Made by a program: the position numbers and the translations under genes | Origin: Allolobophora icterica | Lineage: Eukaryota > Annelida > Clitellata > Crassiclitellata > Lumbricidae | Direction: 5' to 3' | Assembly (NCBI GenBank): GCA_963556255.1 | Contig: OY744616.1 | Span: forward strand, 7,254,301-7,318,300 | Length of the DNA stretch: 64,000 nucleotides | Notes under the pieces: model-generated | Database searches by the model: none | What the model saw: only the letters and a program-made list of their open reading frames with translations | What the model was told of the DNA's origin: nothing | Shown here: positions 59,365-64,000 of the stretch, piece after piece | Layout of the letters: each line of letters starts with the position of its first letter | How positions within the stretch are numbered: position 1 is the stretch's first letter

Positions 59365-59757
59365 TTTTCAGCACAATCCGGGAGAACCCATAGGCTTCTT
59401 TCAGCACAATCCGGGAGAACCCATAGGCTTCTTTCAGCACAATCCGGAGAACCCATAGGCTTATTTCAGCACAATCCGGGAGAACCATAGGCTTCTTTCA
59501 GCACAATCCGGGAGAACCCATAGGGCTCTTTCAGCACAATCCGGGAGGAACCCATAGGCTTCTTTCAGCACAATCCGGGGAGAACCCATAGGCTTCTTTC
59601 AGCACAATCCGGGAGAACCCATAGGCTTATTTCAGCACAATCCGGGAGAACCATAGGCTTCTTTCAGCACAATCCGGAGAGAACCCATAGGGCTCTTTCA
59701 GCACAATCCGGGAGAACCCATAGGCTTCTTTCAGCACAATCCGGGAGAATCCATAGG
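59365..59757. repeat. 33-bp minisatellite, 12 copies, with higher-order structure
   Basis: The unit contains TTCAGCACAATCCGGGAGAA then CCCATAGGCTTCT; 12 copies by eye, 31-34 bp each because of single-base indels. A variant with CTTATTTCAG plus a missing C (GAACCATAGG) occurs twice about 170 bp apart, indicating duplication of a block of about five units. Confidence 0.93.
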
Positions 59758-59759
59758 CA

Positions 59760-60880
59760 CCCCCTTATCTATCTATCTAAGTTTTCAACACAGGTCTTGT
59801 AAGACAGCGCAGGTCTTATCAACAACTACAGCATATTGTTAAACAAATGTGTCAGAAGTGCACAATGAACAATGGAAAAAGAGTCCATCCACGAATAAAA
59901 ACTTTGGCCGGCCATCGGTCGATTATGCAGCATACAAAGGTTCATAGGGTTGTTCTCAGGAATTTCAATTGTTTTCATCACAGAACTCGGAGATCTGTTC
60001 ATTCTATATCCTAGATTGGACAAACCCGCACAGTAAATCGTTACAATGAAAATCTAACAGCTGACATTTTACTGTTGAAATCAGCATTCCATTTGTCTGT
60101 ACAATGCGGAAAGACTTCATCTTAGCAACACTCCACACACCTCGACAGTCTAAAATGTGTAATATTACTATATGAACCTCCGACTCAAACTGCCTCACCA
60201 GACTTATGAGCAACAATTTTTATCTAAAAACTTCGTCTCACGCATCTATCGAAAGAAAATTTTACCATGTAAATCAACTTCCCAACCTTCAAAATATTTG
60301 TTTCAACCATCTTACCGTTTCAAAGTTGTCAACTATTGTAAAACCCACTACATTCACCGTCTTTGCAAAGTATAAAGTTGTAATTTAGCATTTAAAACAT
60401 CGTTGCATGTGTCTCCCGAACTTAACAGTTTGGTATTTTAGTGTAGAATAATACTATGCGTCATAGGAAGTAAGACTTTTACCCTAAAACCACCTCTCTC
60501 CCCTCTCTCTCTCCCTCTCTGTCTGTCTGCCTGTCTGTCTGTCTGTAAAGGAATTTAGCAAGGAGAATGGATGGCACATTGAAAGCACTAACAGTGCCAC
60601 GCTGACGCTAACGCTGACAAAGATATTATTAATATTACTAATATTCTTGCTTTAACCGATTGAAGATAACCACGGAGAATAATAAAAGCAACTGCCGAAC
60701 GGTAGATATATGAGGATTTTGAATAACGGCATTCAGCGCCCGTTCGAATGCGCCATACCGAAATCGGAGGAAAGGTTAAGGAAGTCCACCTGAACCTAAG
60801 TAGATGCACCGCCTTCTTCTGCTATCGACTGCACGCCAGTACAACGCGGACGCTCCAATTTGGACGTTGGCCCGAAGCTT
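59760..60880. other. No gene recognised
   Basis: Mostly unique AT-rich sequence with a short CT/TGTC run at about 60495-60546. No supported exon. Confidence 0.4.
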
Positions 60881-60881
60881 C

Positions 60882-60894
60882 GTTGCTAGGCAAC
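60882..60894. promoter_or_regulatory. RFX X-box (GTTGCTAGGCAAC)
   Basis: A near-perfect inverted repeat, GTTGC-TAG-GCAAC, a strong RFX/EF-C-type binding site. The surroundings (60820-61090) are CpG-rich and run into the assembly gap, so a promoter may lie here, but no gene start was found. Confidence 0.45.
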
Positions 60895-61092
60895 TTCCTA
60901 TAGCGTGTTGATCTGGTGGAGCGACCTGCCGCCGGGGTCTCATTTTATTTCGCCGGTTGGTCGGGTTCAGCGCCATCTGGCGTTTCCGGTGCGACGGGAA
61001 GAAGAAGACGATGACGCTATACGAAGCGTCGGCGCTTTATGCAAATTAGTCGGCTCGTCATTTAAATATGATCGATCCGGTGGCTGGTTGAG

Positions 61093-61292
61093 NNNNNNNN
61101 NNNNNNNNNNNNNNNNNNNNNNNNNNNNNNNNNNNNNNNNNNNNNNNNNNNNNNNNNNNNNNNNNNNNNNNNNNNNNNNNNNNNNNNNNNNNNNNNNNNN
61201 NNNNNNNNNNNNNNNNNNNNNNNNNNNNNNNNNNNNNNNNNNNNNNNNNNNNNNNNNNNNNNNNNNNNNNNNNNNNNNNNNNNNNNNNNNNN
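61093..61292. other. Assembly gap, 200 N
   Basis: Exactly 200 unknown bases, a placeholder length. ORFs crossing it are meaningless. Confidence 1.
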
Positions 61293-61589
61293 AGATGCGC
61301 TCCGTGCGTCGAAATAAACCTCGGCGTTGGTGACGTGTGCCGTATATATATATATATATATATATATATTCATGCAATGCGCAGAGCTGTCGAAAGGCCA
61401 CGAGCAGCATCTTCGAGTGCCTCTAAGTATCCGCTCCACACACAAGGACTGGCAGAATGTATGCCTTGAACGGGCTAGCTCAGTCTCTGTCTGCGGCTCT
61501 CTCCCTTTGGATTGGTCTATCTGTTGCTTGGTTTGTGTCTCTTGGTCTCTGTATGTCTCTGTATGTCTCTGTCTGTCTCTGTCTCTGTC

Positions 61590-62192
<603 letters not shown>

Positions 62193-62691
62193 CTCTGTCC
62201 TTCATCCTTGAATTCCTTCTGTCTCAGTCCCGGTAAGTGTCTCTCTAAGTCTTTTTCCATGTCTGTTTCTCTCCTTTATCTTCTCTGTAAGCAGTAGGGG
62301 AATTTACGCGACCTTTAAACCCCAGCCCTAATTCCAAAGTACCAGCGCCCCATCACTCCCACCCCGCTTTTCAGCAAGGTAACCTACCTCCGCCCGATAT
62401 CGAACTGTACACCTCCACTTCCACCTCGCTTTCCAGGATAACCCGCATCCTACCGAAATCCGCTGATTCAGAGGAAGGTATACAGACCCTCGTCTTCGCT
62501 ACATCAGCATCAATCACGTTGACTTGTTGTACAGTTCTACCCGTTCAAGGAAAGCGTTGCGACCAGCACTTCCTGCGAAGCAGCTCTTGCAACAAACGTG
62601 GCCCCTCGATTGATTGCCCTGAGCTGCTCCAATTCCAAACATCATCCATCACTTTAAAAAGTCCTATCAGTAATCCACCTTTTCTCCGTAT

Positions 62692-62955
62692 CTTGTCGAG
62701 TGGATAGAGTGCTAGACTGCCAACAGAGAGGTTGAGGGTTTGAATCCCCGCTGGGGTGAAATTTGGTTCGAGATTTCTGTTCCACCTGCGCCCCGTAGTC
62801 AGCTTAGCTGTAATGAGTACACTGACCGTACACTGTCGGTGGGAAAATGAGACGGTGAGGGAGTGGACTGGCCACCCGCCCTCATATGCAGAGGCTAAGA
62901 AAACGAAGTCGCTAACACTTCATACCCATGGCTGCCTCAGGGACGGCTCTTCTTC
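62692..62955 (+). mobile_element. tRNA-derived SINE, family 2, full-length copy
   Basis: The head has A box TGGATAGAGTGCTAGACTGC and B box GGGTTTGAATCCCC. The body has TTTGGTTCGAGATTTCTG, AATGAGTACACTGACCGTAC and GAGGCTAAGAAAACGAAGTC. It matches the minus-strand copy in eEF1A intron 1. Confidence 0.75.
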
Positions 62956-63222
62956 CTATCTCTCTCTCTCGCGGCTCCACTTCGAAACGGCATCAACTGT
63001 AGGTGCTAACATCTGTTGCTGGACCTAGATTCCGGGACAGCCTCCTCGTATCTTCTCTATCGCTGATAACAATCCGATGTATAGAAGACGATTGCAATGA
63101 CCTTGAAGCCACAGAAGTGTCTGATGTCACTAGACAGCTCGCATCCTGTCCTGTTTTTAAGTCAGCTCATATAGTCGCGCACAGGATTAATAACCGTTAG
63201 CGTAATTAGCCTAATTGACGAA

Positions 63223-63387
63223 ATGGTTCTATTCGGCTTGATGGTGCTTCTTTTATGTGGCGCAATAGTACTTGCGACTTCTTCTTGTTCCTGTTTCTTG
63301 CGTCGAGGTTTATGCACTGACCACAGACGGGAAAAAAGGCGACTCTACAATTCGTGTGGCCAAAATGACCTCAGGAACAAGTGATGC
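63223..63387 (+). CDS. Candidate 54-aa ORF with signal-peptide-like N-terminus
   Basis: Encodes a hydrophobic start 'MVLFGLMVLLLCGAIVLA' followed by 'TSSCSCFLRRGLC' and a basic tail, then TGA. A cleavable signal and several cysteines would suit a small secreted peptide. No homologue is recognised, and an ORF this short can arise by chance. Confidence 0.15.
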
Positions 63388-63489
63388 CTTGAATAAGACA
63401 CCTGTGGTCGTCAGTGAAATTTTTTCTTATTCAGATACTTATTCTGATACTTATACTGACTAATTATGTTACGTGCTGTTGGTCGCTAT

Positions 63490-63672
63490 TATACAATGCA
63501 AGACAATACAATGCAATGTGAGGTGACGCAGCGCAATACATCCCAATGCAATACAATACAATACGGTACAATACAACACAATACGGTACAATGCAATGCG
63601 TTACAATACAACACAATACGACACAATGCTATACAATACAATACGACACAATACGGTACACTGCAATGCGAT
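63490..63672. repeat. (CAATA)n-type pentanucleotide tract
   Basis: Degenerate ACAATACAAT/ACGGT repeats, similar in motif to 52373-52525. The remainder to 64000 has no recognised gene. Confidence 0.85.
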
Positions 63673-64000
63673 ACCGCTAGAAATACAGTATTTCCTTATA
63701 TTCTATTGCCACTATTGTGCCCTGCATGAGACATTTTATGCCTGTGAAATTGGTGAGCAGCAGCGAGTATTGAGCGGAAGGCGAAGTTTTGCAGTTAATG
63801 ACGGGTGATTTATTGAAAAACCGTCGGAGGCTCATCGTTCAAGCTGCACGAGACAGCGTATGCGCTAACGAGCCTTCGTCTCTGCTTCTGCCAGACATTA
63901 ATCTAATGTTCAGTCGTCGTGATCGCCACTGTCCTTGGTCACATGCCGCCAGCACCGGTTGACCTCAACGCAATAATCGCCACTTCCGGTTTCTATTGAT

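Overview
This is a repeat-rich window from an animal nuclear genome: spliced genes with GT-AG introns, polymerase III tRNA genes, several LINE and SINE families, MITEs, and very large amounts of simple repeat. The species cannot be read directly. A Gmr1-type Ty3/gypsy element (a group first described from deuterostomes), a peritrophin-like matrix protein and the overall texture suggest a marine invertebrate, possibly a deuterostome. This is inference. A fixed 200-N assembly gap lies at 61093-61292.

Layout. 1-14 kb: no conserved gene. It holds microsatellites, remnants of several LINE-type reverse transcriptases (1.3, 6.8-9.6, 10.8-12.2 and 13.4 kb), a 714-bp terminal-inverted-repeat element and a 460-bp homopurine tract. 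14.26-25.72 kb: a three-exon gene on the + strand for a secreted protein of about 963 aa, with a signal peptide, a Ly6/uPAR-like three-finger domain and three peritrophin-A-like cysteine repeats. Its first intron contains an apparently intact antisense LTR retrotransposon (15290-21780) with seemingly identical 432-bp LTRs, a 5-bp target duplication, a tRNA-Leu primer site and one 1634-aa gag-pol ORF in which integrase precedes reverse transcriptase.

26-31.5 kb: tRNA-Glu, tRNA-Gly and an intron-containing tRNA-Met, then MITEs, a SINE running into a (TAG)n expansion, and a 36-bp minisatellite. 31.7-33.1 kb: a small two-exon BTB/KCTD-type gene whose intron holds a LINE fragment split by a MITE. 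35.3-40.7 kb: a complete eEF1A gene on the - strand (six coding exons, 467 aa, plus a probable non-coding first exon), with a different transposon in almost every intron.

42.6-49.8 kb: more MITEs, an array of a 30-bp repeat, a TGTC-based composite satellite, two further intron-containing tRNA-Met genes with two decayed relatives, and a LINE 3' end. 51.4-52.3 kb: a SINE split by a MITE, and an orphan 3'-terminal exon. 53-64 kb: mostly simple repeats, plus the first coding exon of a Shaw/Kv3-type potassium channel (57990-58511); its membrane-spanning exons are not in the window.

The protein-coding genes are functionally unrelated (extracellular matrix, BTB adaptor, translation elongation, ion channel). 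The unifying theme is mobile-element colonisation of introns, with nested insertions that show target-site duplications directly.
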